From NCBI GenBank assembly GCA_036514995.1, contig DATBWB010000019.1:1-48979 (forward strand): 48,979 bases of DNA. The letters run 5' to 3'. The notes beneath the pieces are model-generated. The model did not search any database and was not told where the DNA came from. It saw only the letters and a program-made list of their open reading frames with translations. The DNA is from Candidatus Acidiferrales bacterium. GTDB taxonomy: Bacteria; Acidobacteriota; Terriglobia; Acidiferrales; DATBWB01. Shown piece by piece: positions 17,424 to 25,728 of this stretch. Each line of letters begins with the position of its first letter. Position 1 is the first letter of the stretch. A program made the translations under genes and the position numbers.

Positions 17424-18299
17424 TCAAACCAGTTGGTACCCCGGATCGAGCCCTTGGAAATAGGTCAGGATCTGGTGGATGTCGTAGGGATGGGTATCCT
17501 TGCCCGTGATCTTGTGCTTCAAAACGTCCGCTGCATGCTCGATCCCTTGATGGTCGTCGATATCGATATCCGCCTTCCATTCGCCTGCGGCGTTCTGCGC
17601 AAAAGTCAGTTGGAGATTCCCGGCCGGGTCGTGCGTCTTGAAACTATCGACGAGGCGCCATCCCTCACCAAAATCATGGAGCGCTCCGGGCACCGGGTGA
17701 AAGCCTGTTACGTAGCCACGGACGAGGTCGTGCAAGGCGTTTTGCACCATCGCGAAGACCCGTGCTGGTCGAAACTCCGTAATCCGCTCAACGAAGCTCC
17801 AGACGGGCCGGTCGCCATCGACAACCTCTCGCTGCATCTTAGCGTAGAGGTTGAAAAGACCGGCTTTTTGCCGATCGCTGAGGCCGTTCCAAGCTGCTAC
17901 ATTCGCGATCCCCGAGTTTTGCAGGAGTCGCCAAAGTTCGATCCATCGTTGATTCGTCTGGATTTCCGTAAAGTCGCGGAAAGTAGGCCTTACTTGGTCG
18001 GGGTCGACAAAAAAGGCTTCGTCGATTAGGCCGGGCTGGCCAGCCGGCACATTGATGAAGATACTCTTGTAGCGATACTTGTGCGGGTTAATGAAGACCT
18101 CGGCCAGACCGAAGGGGAAGGCGGGGATACCTTCCAAAGTCACGCTCCCCCAGGTTCGCATCGTCGGGGGGATGCGCTGGTTGAGGCTTCCCGCCCGTTG
18201 ATTATAAAACTTCAGCTCGACCTGATCCTCTATGGCCCTCGCTTGGACGTCTCTCAAATTGACAATCACCGGGCTACGGTTAACGTCGTTCATGTCCAA
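17424..18299 (-). CDS. hypothetical protein of the GMC oxidoreductase run
   Basis: 291 residues, no signal peptide or membrane helix. It begins at a TTG (18299) that follows GAGGGG. The protein is rich in aromatic and acidic residues; the C-terminal part (WKADIDIDDHQGIEHAADVLKH, then THPYDIHQILTYFQGLDPGY) has a D-rich DIDIDD stretch and several His residues that could coordinate a metal. I do not recognise the family. Its place at the head of the run suggests it belongs with the GMC flavoprotein, its partner protein and the phosphoesterase. Confidence 0.6.
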   Translation of the reverse strand: MDMNDVNRSPVIVNLRDVQARAIEDQVELKFYNQRAGSLNQRIPPTMRTWGSVTLEGIPAFPFGLAEVFINPHKYRYKSIFINVPAGQPGLIDEAFFVDPDQVRPTFRDFTEIQTNQRWIELWRLLQNSGIANVAAWNGLSDRQKAGLFNLYAKMQREVVDGDRPVWSFVERITEFRPARVFAMVQNALHDLVRGYVTGFHPVPGALHDFGEGWRLVDSFKTHDPAGNLQLTFAQNAAGEWKADIDIDDHQGIEHAADVLKHKITGKDTHPYDIHQILTYFQGLDPGYQLV

Positions 18300-18465
18300 C
18301 CCCTCGTCGAGCCCGCAAACTGAGGCACCGTGCGCTGCCTCCGGACAATGGTGTGTTCGACTCTCACCCCATTTTTCTTACGATGGTCGCCTCGCACGAC
18401 CTGGTGTGTCTCTCCGCTGCCTTTGCATCAACTAACTGTCACTTCTACATCCAACTGACTATCTG

Positions 18466-18858
18466 CTATTTGCCGACTGCCGTGGAGACTATCTTTTCCC
18501 AACCCATCCCGGCAGTGAAGATCAGCCCGATCTGCAGGAAGAAAGGTTGATCTTTGCTAAGCAGAGCTTTGTCGTAAACAACAGGAAATGCCAGCAACGA
18601 GCAGATTGCGATGAATGACAAATACGCCCAGTCCAGTTGGAAAGCGAAAGGCACGCCGGCCCGATAGAGATCGAGAAAACGGCTGGCAACGATCGCCCCT
18701 AGAAGGATAAAGTAAATCGCAATCTGCCACGCCAGAGTCAATTGCCGGGATGGGATTGAAGTTGGAGCCGGTGTTTGCGCTCCCGAGGCAGTTGACGCAG
18801 GGCGCCGCGCACCAAACGTGGCCGGCTGGCTAAGGTCAAAGTAACCGCGAATGCTCAT
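18466..18858 (-). CDS. hypothetical membrane protein
   Basis: 130 residues from the ATG at 18858, which has a G-rich ribosome site directly upstream. The N-terminal third is polar and Pro/Ala/Thr-rich; then come hydrophobic helices around LTLAWQIAIYFILLGAIVA and LDWAYLSFIAICSLLAFPVV and a weaker one near the C-terminus (IGLIFTAGMGW). It is preceded on the same strand by another small membrane protein (18944-19243), with 85 bases between. Function unknown. Confidence 0.6.
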   Translation of the reverse strand: MSIRGYFDLSQPATFGARRPASTASGAQTPAPTSIPSRQLTLAWQIAIYFILLGAIVASRFLDLYRAGVPFAFQLDWAYLSFIAICSLLAFPVVYDKALLSKDQPFFLQIGLIFTAGMGWEKIVSTAVGK

Positions 18859-18943
18859 AATGCCCCCTTCCCAAGGTCGCCCCAAAGTCTGAGCAAGATT
18901 GGCCTCGTGTGTGCCACTCCGTCTAGGCTCGTCCTCTGGCCGC

Positions 18944-19243
18944 CTATTCTTTGCATTCTGATCCACAGCCCTGACCAAAAGCAGGTCGGAAGCCCTCGCG
19001 AACGGCTTCGCATTCATTCAAATACTTTCCGTCCTTTGTCTTCCCATACCAGCGTGATCCAGGGCAGTGATAGACCCTGGTTGGCATGATGGCCCAAACC
19101 ACAACCTGCTTCTTTTCCGGAGAATCCTTGCTGTCCGAATGGTATGGCGAGAAGGCAGCCGTGGCCACGACCAAAAGAATCAAGCCCAAAAGAGCTACCA
19201 CGGGCAATATCAGTGCGGCCCACCCGACCGGTCGGCGAGGCAT
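18944..19243 (-). CDS. small membrane-anchored protein with YHCPGSRWYGKT motif
   Basis: 99 residues: one N-terminal membrane helix (GWAALILPVVALLGLILLVVATAAF) and an outside domain with VYHCPGSRWYGKTKDGKY followed by ECEAVREGFRPA. This resembles small bacterial proteins with an Ada-like zinc-binding fold, though the CxxC pair is missing and only scattered cysteines remain. The ATG at 19243 follows a purine-rich ribosome site. It is the first gene leftward of the palindrome-containing region at 19360-19592. Function not known. Confidence 0.6.
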   Translation of the reverse strand: MPRRPVGWAALILPVVALLGLILLVVATAAFSPYHSDSKDSPEKKQVVVWAIMPTRVYHCPGSRWYGKTKDGKYLNECEAVREGFRPAFGQGCGSECKE

Positions 19244-19359
19244 TCCCCCTCCCTCTGCCTTGCAAAGCGATGCCTGTCTGCAGCGATGCTCTATTGCCTT
19301 CTAATGATTGAACTCTCATTTACCCCCTTCCGGTGGGTGGGATCAAGGAAAAGTGAAAT

Positions 19360-19377
19360 TGTTCAGTTGACTGAACA
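19360..19377. promoter_or_regulatory. palindrome copy 1 (candidate operator)
   Basis: TGTTCAGT-TG-ACTGAACA, 8-bp arms around a two-base centre. An identical copy, with three further shared flanking bases, is at 19575-19592. The form suits a dimeric repressor of the TetR, MarR or GntR kind. Confidence 0.5.
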
Positions 19378-19574
19378 GAATGATTGAAACGGCCAGGATC
19401 CCGAGAGTGGGGAGGATGAAGACGAGCACGCACACGAGCGATCACCAGGGCGATTCCTGTTTGTTTTGTATGGATTGCCAGCATGCATCCAGACAATTGG
19501 AGGCGACGCTCGCCGGACGCGGCCGCCATTGGGCTGGGGCGGGGTGACGGACAAGTGGATTTTCTCAACGGAGT

Positions 19575-19592
19575 TGTTCAGTTGACTGAACA
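19575..19592. promoter_or_regulatory. palindrome copy 2 (candidate operator)
   Basis: The same 18 bases as at 19360-19377, here 174 bases before the dehydrogenase start. A pair of identical operators could allow DNA looping; alternatively the two mark the ends of a small inserted element. No regulator gene is adjacent. Confidence 0.5.
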
Positions 19593-19766
19593 GAGCAGTG
19601 GAAGTGGCTCGTAACACGCGACCCGTTTTGCCCCGCGGGCACCTCAGGGCAGTGGCCGGCCCACTTGACCTTTCTCCGTTCTCCCTGCACCATTTCCAGG
19701 TCACCCTCATCGTTTGGCCAAAGCCTGGCCCTGCCCTGGCAGGCGATCAGGAGAGAGGACGGCAAG

Positions 19767-21266
19767 ATGGCCACCGCCACAACCACGGCTCAGATTTGTC
19801 GCAACTTTATCAACGGCCGCTGGGTCGATTCAGCCTCGACGCGCACCGTCGAGCGGCGCAACCCGGCCAATCTGGACGAGCTGATTGGCCTGGTGCCGCT
19901 TTCGACGCGGGAGGAAGTTGGCCAGGCGGTGGCGTCAGCCAAGCGGGCCTTTGCCTCCTGGCGCGACACCCCGGCCCCGCAGCGCGGCAAAATCCTCTTT
20001 CGCGCCATGACCTTGATGACCGAGCAGAAAGAAGAGTTATCCCGGCTGCTCACGCGGGAAGAGGGCAAGACGCTGGGCGAATCACGCGGCGAGGTGCAGC
20101 GCTCGATCAACGTGCTCGAGTTTTTTGCCGGCGAGGCCCGGCGCATCGCCGGGGAAACGCTTCCCTCGGAGCTGCCCAAGAACTTTTGTTACACCATCAA
20201 ACAACCCATCGGGGTGGTGGCCATCGTCACGCCGTGGAACTTTCCGGTGGCGATTCCGGTGTGGAAGATTGCTCCCGCGCTCGTCACCGGCAACACCGTG
20301 GTCTTCAAGCCAGCCACCCACACCGCCTTTGCCGGCAAGAAGGTGGTCGAGATCTTTGAGCAGGCAGGCGTGCCGGCCGGCGCCCTGAACATGGTCGTGG
20401 GCGCGGGCAGCGAGGTCGGCGAGGCGTTGATCGAGCACGCCGACGTCCGGGCGGTGACGTTCACCGGCTCCAACGAAATCGGCTCGCAGCTCTACGCGCA
20501 AGGCGCGAAGCGAATGATCAAGGTGCAGTGCGAGATGGGCGGCAAAAACCCGCTGGTGGTGCTCGAAGACGCCGATCTCCCGCTTGCCGTGGAGGCTACC
20601 GTGCAAGGGGCCTTTGCGTCCACCGGCCAGCGCTGCACCGCTACCAGCCGGGCCATTGTCGTGGACGCGGTTGCCGAACGCTTTGTGGAATTGCTGCTCG
20701 CTCGCGCGAAAGAGATCAAGGTGGGCGATGGCTTGCTCCCGGAGACCTACGTCGGCCCCTCGGTCGATCCGGGACAACTCCGAACCGTGCTGGAGTACAT
20801 TGAGATCGGGAAAAAGGAAGGAGCCAAGCTTCTTCTCGGCGGCGCAAGGCTCGCCGGCGGAATCTACGACAAGGGCTATTTTGTCGCGCCTACCATCTTT
20901 GACCACGTCCGCGCCGAGAGCCGGCTTGCCCAGGAAGAAATCTTTGGCCCGGTGCTCTCCGTCATCCGGGTGAAAAACTTCGAAGAAGCCTTACAGGCAG
21001 CGAACTCGGTGAAGTACGGCCTCTCCTCGTCCATCTACACCAACGATGCGTCGCGCATGTTTGAATTTGTGGACAGGATTGAAACGGGCATCACCCATGT
21101 GAACTCGCCCACCGTTGGCGGCGAGGCGCACCTCCCCTTCGGCGGCATGAAGGCCACCGGCGTCGGGTTGCGTGAAATGGGCCGGGTGGCGATCGATTTT
21201 TATACCGAGCTGAAAACGGTCTATATCGACTATACCGGCACCAAGCGAACTTCGAATATCTATTGA
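19767..21266 (+). CDS. aldehyde dehydrogenase, ketoglutarate/succinate semialdehyde type
   Basis: 499 residues from the ATG at 19767, which follows GAGAGGA; the frame is open from 19665 but that part is not protein-like. NAD(P)+-dependent oxidation of an aldehyde to an acid. N158 in TPWNFP, the base E256 in QCEMGGKNP and the nucleophile C290 in TGQRCTATSR are all present, and FGGMKATGVGLREMG follows near the end. Overall sequence, especially QPIGVVAIVTPWNFPVAIP, resembles the alpha-ketoglutaric semialdehyde dehydrogenase (YcbD/GucD) branch more than GabD. It probably works in sugar-acid, hydroxyproline or GABA breakdown. Candidate operators lie upstream. Confidence 0.9.
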   Translation: MATATTTAQICRNFINGRWVDSASTRTVERRNPANLDELIGLVPLSTREEVGQAVASAKRAFASWRDTPAPQRGKILFRAMTLMTEQKEELSRLLTREEGKTLGESRGEVQRSINVLEFFAGEARRIAGETLPSELPKNFCYTIKQPIGVVAIVTPWNFPVAIPVWKIAPALVTGNTVVFKPATHTAFAGKKVVEIFEQAGVPAGALNMVVGAGSEVGEALIEHADVRAVTFTGSNEIGSQLYAQGAKRMIKVQCEMGGKNPLVVLEDADLPLAVEATVQGAFASTGQRCTATSRAIVVDAVAERFVELLLARAKEIKVGDGLLPETYVGPSVDPGQLRTVLEYIEIGKKEGAKLLLGGARLAGGIYDKGYFVAPTIFDHVRAESRLAQEEIFGPVLSVIRVKNFEEALQAANSVKYGLSSSIYTNDASRMFEFVDRIETGITHVNSPTVGGEAHLPFGGMKATGVGLREMGRVAIDFYTELKTVYIDYTGTKRTSNIY

Positions 21267-21472
21267 AGTCAAGTGCCTGTGCTACGCGCTCGGCAGGTGA
21301 AAGGATGTCCCGCTGAACCCCGGCCTGCCGGGATGAAGCATCTCCGTACAGCGATCCCCTCGACAAGCTCAGGGCAAGCTCTTACGCTGCGCTCAGGTTG
21401 ATAAAAGTCAACGGGTGGCGCTCCCGGGGTCTCGGCGTCCATCTATTGCAGGTAGATTGAATTGGAACGGGG

Positions 21473-22105
21473 CTAGCGGATCTGTTTGAGTACGGGCGGA
21501 GGGGGAGAGAGAGGCAGAGTCTCCACCTTTTCGACCCCCGCCACCCACGCGATGCCGGCGAGCCCCGGCTTGATCAGGACTTGCACGGTGTCGCCGGTAC
21601 GCACGGCGGCGATTAACTTTGCGCTGACTGCCACCCGTTCCCAACGACGACGGCTGCGCCAGGAAGGCAACACCAGCCGGTGCGTCATGGCCATGCCACC
21701 GGAACGAAATGTTCCGGCAACCTGTGCTTGGTGTAGTTGCGGCGGATCCCGGTCGAAGCGACCATTGGCCAAGAGCAGCCCGGTCAGAATCCAAGGCACG
21801 ACCACCAGCGAGCGAAAAATCCTCGAACCAGTCTCCGCCGGGCGATTCCGCCGAAGCTGATATTCCACCCGCACAGCAAGGCCAAGGGCAACGACAAACA
21901 AAACACCGAAGAAAATGAACATGCGGTCAATCTCGAGCGGAGGATAGATGCGGGTTGCCGGCACAAGCGCCAAAATCCCCAGGAGGAAGATGCCGAGCTT
22001 CGAGATCAGCCGATGGAGCGCTGCCCGGCGGAGCCTTGGCAGATCCATTCCGCAGGCGTCACACCACTCCTCTTCGAGCGGCTCGTTGCAGTTGGGACAG
22101 CGCAC
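21473..22105 (-). CDS. zinc-ribbon membrane protein
   Basis: 210 residues from a GTG at 22105. The N-terminus CPNCNEPLEEEWCDAC is a zinc ribbon (C-x2-C, then C-x2-C). Two hydrophobic helices follow (SKLGIFLLGILALVPA and MFIFFGVLFVVALGLA) and a third at about 102-113; the C-terminal half is beta-rich (VAVSAKLIAAVRTGDTVQVLIKPG) and may form a small soluble domain. It is the only gene between the dehydrogenase and tRNA-Gly. Function unknown. Confidence 0.65.
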   Translation of the reverse strand: MRCPNCNEPLEEEWCDACGMDLPRLRRAALHRLISKLGIFLLGILALVPATRIYPPLEIDRMFIFFGVLFVVALGLAVRVEYQLRRNRPAETGSRIFRSLVVVPWILTGLLLANGRFDRDPPQLHQAQVAGTFRSGGMAMTHRLVLPSWRSRRRWERVAVSAKLIAAVRTGDTVQVLIKPGLAGIAWVAGVEKVETLPLSPPPPVLKQIR

Positions 22106-22167
22106 GGCAGGATTGTAAAGCAGGAAGTGAAGGAAACAAAGGAAGCAACGGGAAAATGACCTGCGGC

Positions 22168-22241
22168 TGGAGCGACCGAGGGGACTCGAACCCCCGCCTA
22201 CAGCTTGGCAAGCTGTCGTTCTACCCCTAAACTACGGTCGC
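22168..22241 (-). tRNA. tRNA-Gly (anticodon GCC)
   Basis: Cloverleaf read on the minus strand: acceptor GCGACCG / CGGTCGC, D arm GTTTAGGGGTAGAAC, anticodon stem-loop ACAGC-TTGCCAA-GCTGT with anticodon GCC, T arm with GGTTCGAGTCC and discriminator T. The 3' CCA is encoded (22168-22170). The loops are as expected for glycine tRNA. Confidence 0.97.
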
Positions 22242-22436
22242 TTGCCTCATTCGTCTTATAGCATGCCCTTGCCGGATGTTCAATAAGAGCCCGTTGTCCG
22301 CGAGCTTGCCGAAGGGTCTGCCGAACGCAGCAAGACCCCGGCAGCAGAAAGAGGTTTTGCTTTTCACCTTGACCGAATGCTTCGGGTGTCGTAGAAGAGG
22401 CTCGAGGGCGGGTTCGATCCGTCACGGAGACACCGC

Positions 22437-23180
22437 TTGCAAACCTCGGTCGTTGCCATCTTCGGATTTGGGTTCCTGCTTGGTCTCAAACATGCCACCG
22501 ACGCCGACCACGTGGTGGCTGTCTCGACGATTGTCAGCGAGCGGAAGAGTGTGGGCAGCGCTTCCTGGGCGGGAGCGCTTTGGGGGTTAGGCCACACGAC
22601 ATCCTTGCTCGTCGCCGGGCTGGCGCTCGTGCTGCTGAAGTTGAGAATCCCCGCGCCGGTCAGCGAATGGCTGGAACTGGCGGTAGCGGCCATGCTGGTG
22701 CTGCTGGGGGCGAACGTCCTTTGGAAAAGTTCGCCCGTGAAGCTCCACCGGCACGTTCACCGGCATGAGGGAGAAGAGCACGCCCCGATAGAATCGGGGC
22801 ACGCGCACTGGCACACGCACGTCGGCACAGAACATCCGACTCTCCACGACCACCCCGGAGTCCATCGCATCGGCGTCGGCCTGCGTCCTTTCCTGGTGGG
22901 GATCGTGCATGGGCTGGCCGGCAGCGCATCGGTCATGCTGCTGGTCTTGGCGACGATTTCTTCGCCCTGGGTGGCGCTGGGCTACATCGGGGTGTTCGGC
23001 GCCGGCTCGATTGGCGGAATGCTCAGCCTGAGCTGGCTGATTGGTCTGCCCTTTGCGCTGACCACCTCGCGCTTTGAACGGTGGAACTTGCGCGTGCGGG
23101 TGCTCACCGGCGCGGTTTCCTGCCTCTTTGGCCTCTATCTCGCCTGGCAACTGGCAGTGAGCGGACGGCTCCTGGTATAG
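22437..23180 (+). CDS. NicO/HupE-UreH-type nickel/cobalt transporter
   Basis: 247 residues with about six membrane helices. The key metal motif H19-x2-D22-x-D24-H25 (KHATDADHVVAVST) lies in the first helix, followed by WGLGHTTSLL in the second. Between helices 3 and 4 is a very histidine-rich loop (roughly residues 103-142) likely to collect metal, and the second half has a matching GIVHGLAGSASVMLLVL segment. This fits secondary transporters that import or export Ni(II) or Co(II), or UreH-like proteins. The start is TTG at 22437 after CGGAGA. No urease or hydrogenase genes are in the window, so which metal is used is open. Confidence 0.85.
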   Translation: MQTSVVAIFGFGFLLGLKHATDADHVVAVSTIVSERKSVGSASWAGALWGLGHTTSLLVAGLALVLLKLRIPAPVSEWLELAVAAMLVLLGANVLWKSSPVKLHRHVHRHEGEEHAPIESGHAHWHTHVGTEHPTLHDHPGVHRIGVGLRPFLVGIVHGLAGSASVMLLVLATISSPWVALGYIGVFGAGSIGGMLSLSWLIGLPFALTTSRFERWNLRVRVLTGAVSCLFGLYLAWQLAVSGRLLV

Positions 23181-23195
23181 GGCGCTGCTTCGGCG

Positions 23196-23762
23196 CTACC
23201 GCACGACGGGGCCGAGGACCTGCCGCCGCATCTCGCCGATCAATCCGTGCAGACGTTCGTGTTCGCCCGCCCCAATCTTTTCGATTTCGATGCGCTCAAA
23301 ATCCTCTGCCAGGCGCGTTTGCTCATCGGGCGAGAGTATGCGTTCCGCCATCACAAAGAGAACGTTGTTTTCCTTGTCGATGTGCGACCGGAGGTGAGCC
23401 GAGTATTGCCGGGCAACTTGCGCGAATCGCTTGCCGGCCAGCTCTTCCCCTCCCTTGATTCGCTCGATGGCCTCGCCCAGCTCGCGAGCAAGAGCTCGTC
23501 CTTGTTCGTGGTCGGTGAGCATCACGCCGATCGGTCCCTGGCGCGGGATGCCGCGGCTTTCGAGCAGGGGGAAAAGGGCTGTCTCTTCCTTGCCGTGGTG
23601 GCAACGATCCACAAAGACCCGCATGAATTCGACCAAACCGTCGAGGACGGAGCCGGGGACATTTTCCCCGCGTTCGAGCCGGTCGGCGCTCGCCTCGAGC
23701 ACCTCCAGGACCTGGGTGATGCCTTCGTGTTCGCGGCGAAGCATCTCTGTGGCTTTAGTCAT
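23196..23762 (-). CDS. hemerythrin-domain protein
   Basis: 188 residues. A four-helix hemerythrin-like fold with the expected diiron ligands: H12, H55/H56 with E60 (CHHGKEE), H85 (TDHEQG), H123 and H127 with E131 (HLRSHIDKEN). Such proteins bind oxygen, NO or serve redox sensing and iron handling. The frame is open to 23867, but the ATG at 23762 follows AGGGAG and begins the first helix. It is convergent with the NicO transporter (15-base gap). Stand-alone, with no regulator fused. Confidence 0.85.
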   Translation of the reverse strand: MTKATEMLRREHEGITQVLEVLEASADRLERGENVPGSVLDGLVEFMRVFVDRCHHGKEETALFPLLESRGIPRQGPIGVMLTDHEQGRALARELGEAIERIKGGEELAGKRFAQVARQYSAHLRSHIDKENNVLFVMAERILSPDEQTRLAEDFERIEIEKIGAGEHERLHGLIGEMRRQVLGPVVR

Positions 23763-23932
23763 GGACTGCTCCCTTCGCAAGATTTTTTGATTGAGCCGGT
23801 TGCTCCCAAAAGCCCGGAGGCGGTGTCGTTCCGCCCGGCACTCGGCATCTCGGACTTTTTTGAACACACTGCCAGTCTAGCGACCGCGAGAAGTCGCCAC
23901 TATGACCGAAGTCACACGATCGCAAGAATGGA

Positions 23933-24355
23933 TCAAACCCACTTGGCCTGGCGGATGTTTTTGTTGACGACGAAGATGCGAACATTGTTGCTCTTGACGT
24001 CGGCGGGAAAGATGAAAAAGCCCACTCGCTGGAGATTGTATCCCTCCGTGGTCCCCAGCATCTGTTCGCCATCGCTGAAGGTCACTTCGATCCTGCGACC
24101 ATGCGTGGACGGTTCGGCAAGTTGTGATTCGTGGTACCCCGGCTGGCCGGCGAAGTCTTTCACAAAGAAAACGGCTTTGAGGTCCTTCATCTCGACCTCC
24201 GTTCCCCCCCGGCCGAGCGCGTCGTCCGCCGGAAAAAGGCGGAAGCGGTCTTTCAGCGCGGAAAAATCGTAAACGTAGCCCTTCAGCCGTCGCCCATCGA
24301 GGTAGGCGACGACAGCCCTGTTCGCCCTGTCCAGTGATCCCGGAGGCGCTGCCAT
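23933..24355 (-). CDS. DUF6982-like conserved protein
   Basis: 140 residues, all beta-rich and soluble. It has two related halves: VVAYLDGRRLKGYVYDFSA with MKDLKAVFFVKDFAG, and IEVTFSDGEQMLGTTEGY with GFFIFPADVKSNNVRIFVVN. This double pattern of a DGR/DGE turn and KAVFFVKDF is, from memory, the DUF6982 family, common in acidobacteria and deltaproteobacteria and sometimes fused to PilZ or response-regulator domains. The ATG at 24355 follows GGAGGG. Function unknown. Confidence 0.7.
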   Translation of the reverse strand: MAAPPGSLDRANRAVVAYLDGRRLKGYVYDFSALKDRFRLFPADDALGRGGTEVEMKDLKAVFFVKDFAGQPGYHESQLAEPSTHGRRIEVTFSDGEQMLGTTEGYNLQRVGFFIFPADVKSNNVRIFVVNKNIRQAKWV

Positions 24356-24552
24356 CGCGCGTCCCTCCTTCCACTGCTCTCATCCGGGGCGCGGCGTCGA
24401 ACCGTAATGGCGTTGACCGGGCGGCTATGGCCTGTCAGCCCTACACGCCATGTTCGCGAACAAACTAACACCGCCCAGAAGCAACGGTCAAGACAAAGAT
24501 AACTAAAGACGAAAATAGAGGCTTACCGGTATTTTCGGGCCTGCTTTGTGCC

Positions 24553-25728
24553 CTAATTGAGAGAGGCGCGGATGTCGATTCGGCCCCGGCCCAGTTGCCC
24601 CTGAAAATTCGGATTGAGGCCATCGATGTTGACCGAGGTATCTTGGATTTTCCTGATCGCAGCGTCAAAGCGAAGCGTGGGTTCGAGGGACAAGAGCAAA
24701 GCCGCCTGGCCGGCGACAAGGGGAGCAGCAAAGGATGTGCCGCTCCAGGCGGCAAACCTGTCGCCGGGAAAGGCGCTATACAAGTCCACCCCAGGCGCCG
24801 AGACAGACACATAAGAGCCATGGTTGGAGAAATTGGCTTTCACATCAAAATCATCCACGGCAGCAATGGCAGCCACGCTGCTTTCATTGGCGGGAAACTG
24901 CGGCTGGCGACGATTCCGGTTGCCGGCGGAAACGACTACGACAACATTGTTTTGAACGGCGTAGTCAATGGCATCGTCGATGGCGTCCGATTTGTCTTCC
25001 ATGCCCAGACTGAGGTTGATCACCCTGGCGCCGCTGTTCACGGCAAAGCGGATCGCCGCAGTAATGGCAAAGGCGTTGCCGCGTCCGGTGGCGTCCATGG
25101 CGCGCAGCGGCAACAGGGTGGAGTCGGGGGCAAGCAAAGCGATAATGCCTGCGATGAAAGTCCCGTGTCCGAAGGACGGGCCGCCGGTGGCCGGTTCGGT
25201 GGGATCCGGGTCATTGTCCACGAAGTCGAACCCCAGGGGACTGATCCGACCGGAAAGAACCGGATGGGACGGCGAGATGCCCGTATCCACGACGGCAACG
25301 ATCACGTTCCTGCCTGTTGAGATGGATTGGGCTTGATGGGCGTTGGTGCGGACGTAGGCGGCCTGAGTGTAGTAGCGGGAAGGCGAGCTGCCCCGCAGAA
25401 AGACGGGCCCCGAAGGATCGAGAAACGCCACGCTTCCCTGATCGGTTTCCGGAGTCGTCAAGAGAAAGTTCGGATCGCTATAGCTGACCTCGAGGTCACC
25501 CTCTAATTCGGCCGCCTCTTCGTCCTCGGTCTGGCCCGGTGAAACCGCCAAAAGGTAAATACTGGTAGCCGGAATTTGAGCAATCACGGATGTGCCGTGG
25601 CGCCGGTTTATATCCTCAATCTTTGCAGTAGCGCTGATCTTGGCAATGACCTGACCGCCCAGGATCGGAGTCCGCCGGTCGAGGGGAGGGCGAGGCGGCA
25701 ACGTCGAAGAGCCGCCGGCAGCGCTCAT
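24553..25728 (-). CDS. S8 (subtilisin-like) serine peptidase, 5' end fused into a truncated sigma gene
   Basis: 391 residues from the ATG at 25728. An inhibitory prodomain-like part (about 24-90: VIAKISATAKIEDINRRHGT, then ATSIYLLAV) is followed by the catalytic domain with D148 (VVDTG), H188 (GHGTFIAG), the oxyanion N270 (SAGN) and S332 (GTSFAAPLVAG). All catalytic residues are kept, so the enzyme could be active. No signal peptide is present, although the intact paralogue (30574-31920) has one, so the N-terminal export part was probably lost. A motif QGSVAFLD (residues 97-104) matches the repeated QSTVALLD of the paralogue. It overlaps the 3' end of the truncated sigma gene, consistent with a deletion junction. 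Confidence 0.8.
   Translation of the reverse strand: MSAAGGSSTLPPRPPLDRRTPILGGQVIAKISATAKIEDINRRHGTSVIAQIPATSIYLLAVSPGQTEDEEAAELEGDLEVSYSDPNFLLTTPETDQGSVAFLDPSGPVFLRGSSPSRYYTQAAYVRTNAHQAQSISTGRNVIVAVVDTGISPSHPVLSGRISPLGFDFVDNDPDPTEPATGGPSFGHGTFIAGIIALLAPDSTLLPLRAMDATGRGNAFAITAAIRFAVNSGARVINLSLGMEDKSDAIDDAIDYAVQNNVVVVVSAGNRNRRQPQFPANESSVAAIAAVDDFDVKANFSNHGSYVSVSAPGVDLYSAFPGDRFAAWSGTSFAAPLVAGQAALLLSLEPTLRFDAAIRKIQDTSVNIDGLNPNFQGQLGRGRIDIRASLN

Larger units (their letters stand above)
19244..19766. promoter_or_regulatory. intergenic region with two copies of an 18-base palindrome
   Basis: About 520 bases between a leftward small gene and the rightward semialdehyde dehydrogenase. It holds two identical palindromes 215 bases apart (listed separately) and a small palindrome CCTGCC-CT-GGCAGG at 19730-19743 close to the dehydrogenase start. 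Open frames across it lack good starts and are not called. Confidence 0.5.

Noticed and set aside
19320-19710. Possible small genes between the two 18-base palindromes
   Set aside because: The frames have no good start or ribosome site; the one hydrophobic stretch read on the minus strand is short and follows a stop directly.
22408-22430. tRNA T-arm-like sequence GGGTTCGATCC upstream of the NicO gene
   Set aside because: The stem does not pair properly and no acceptor, D or anticodon arm can be drawn around it.
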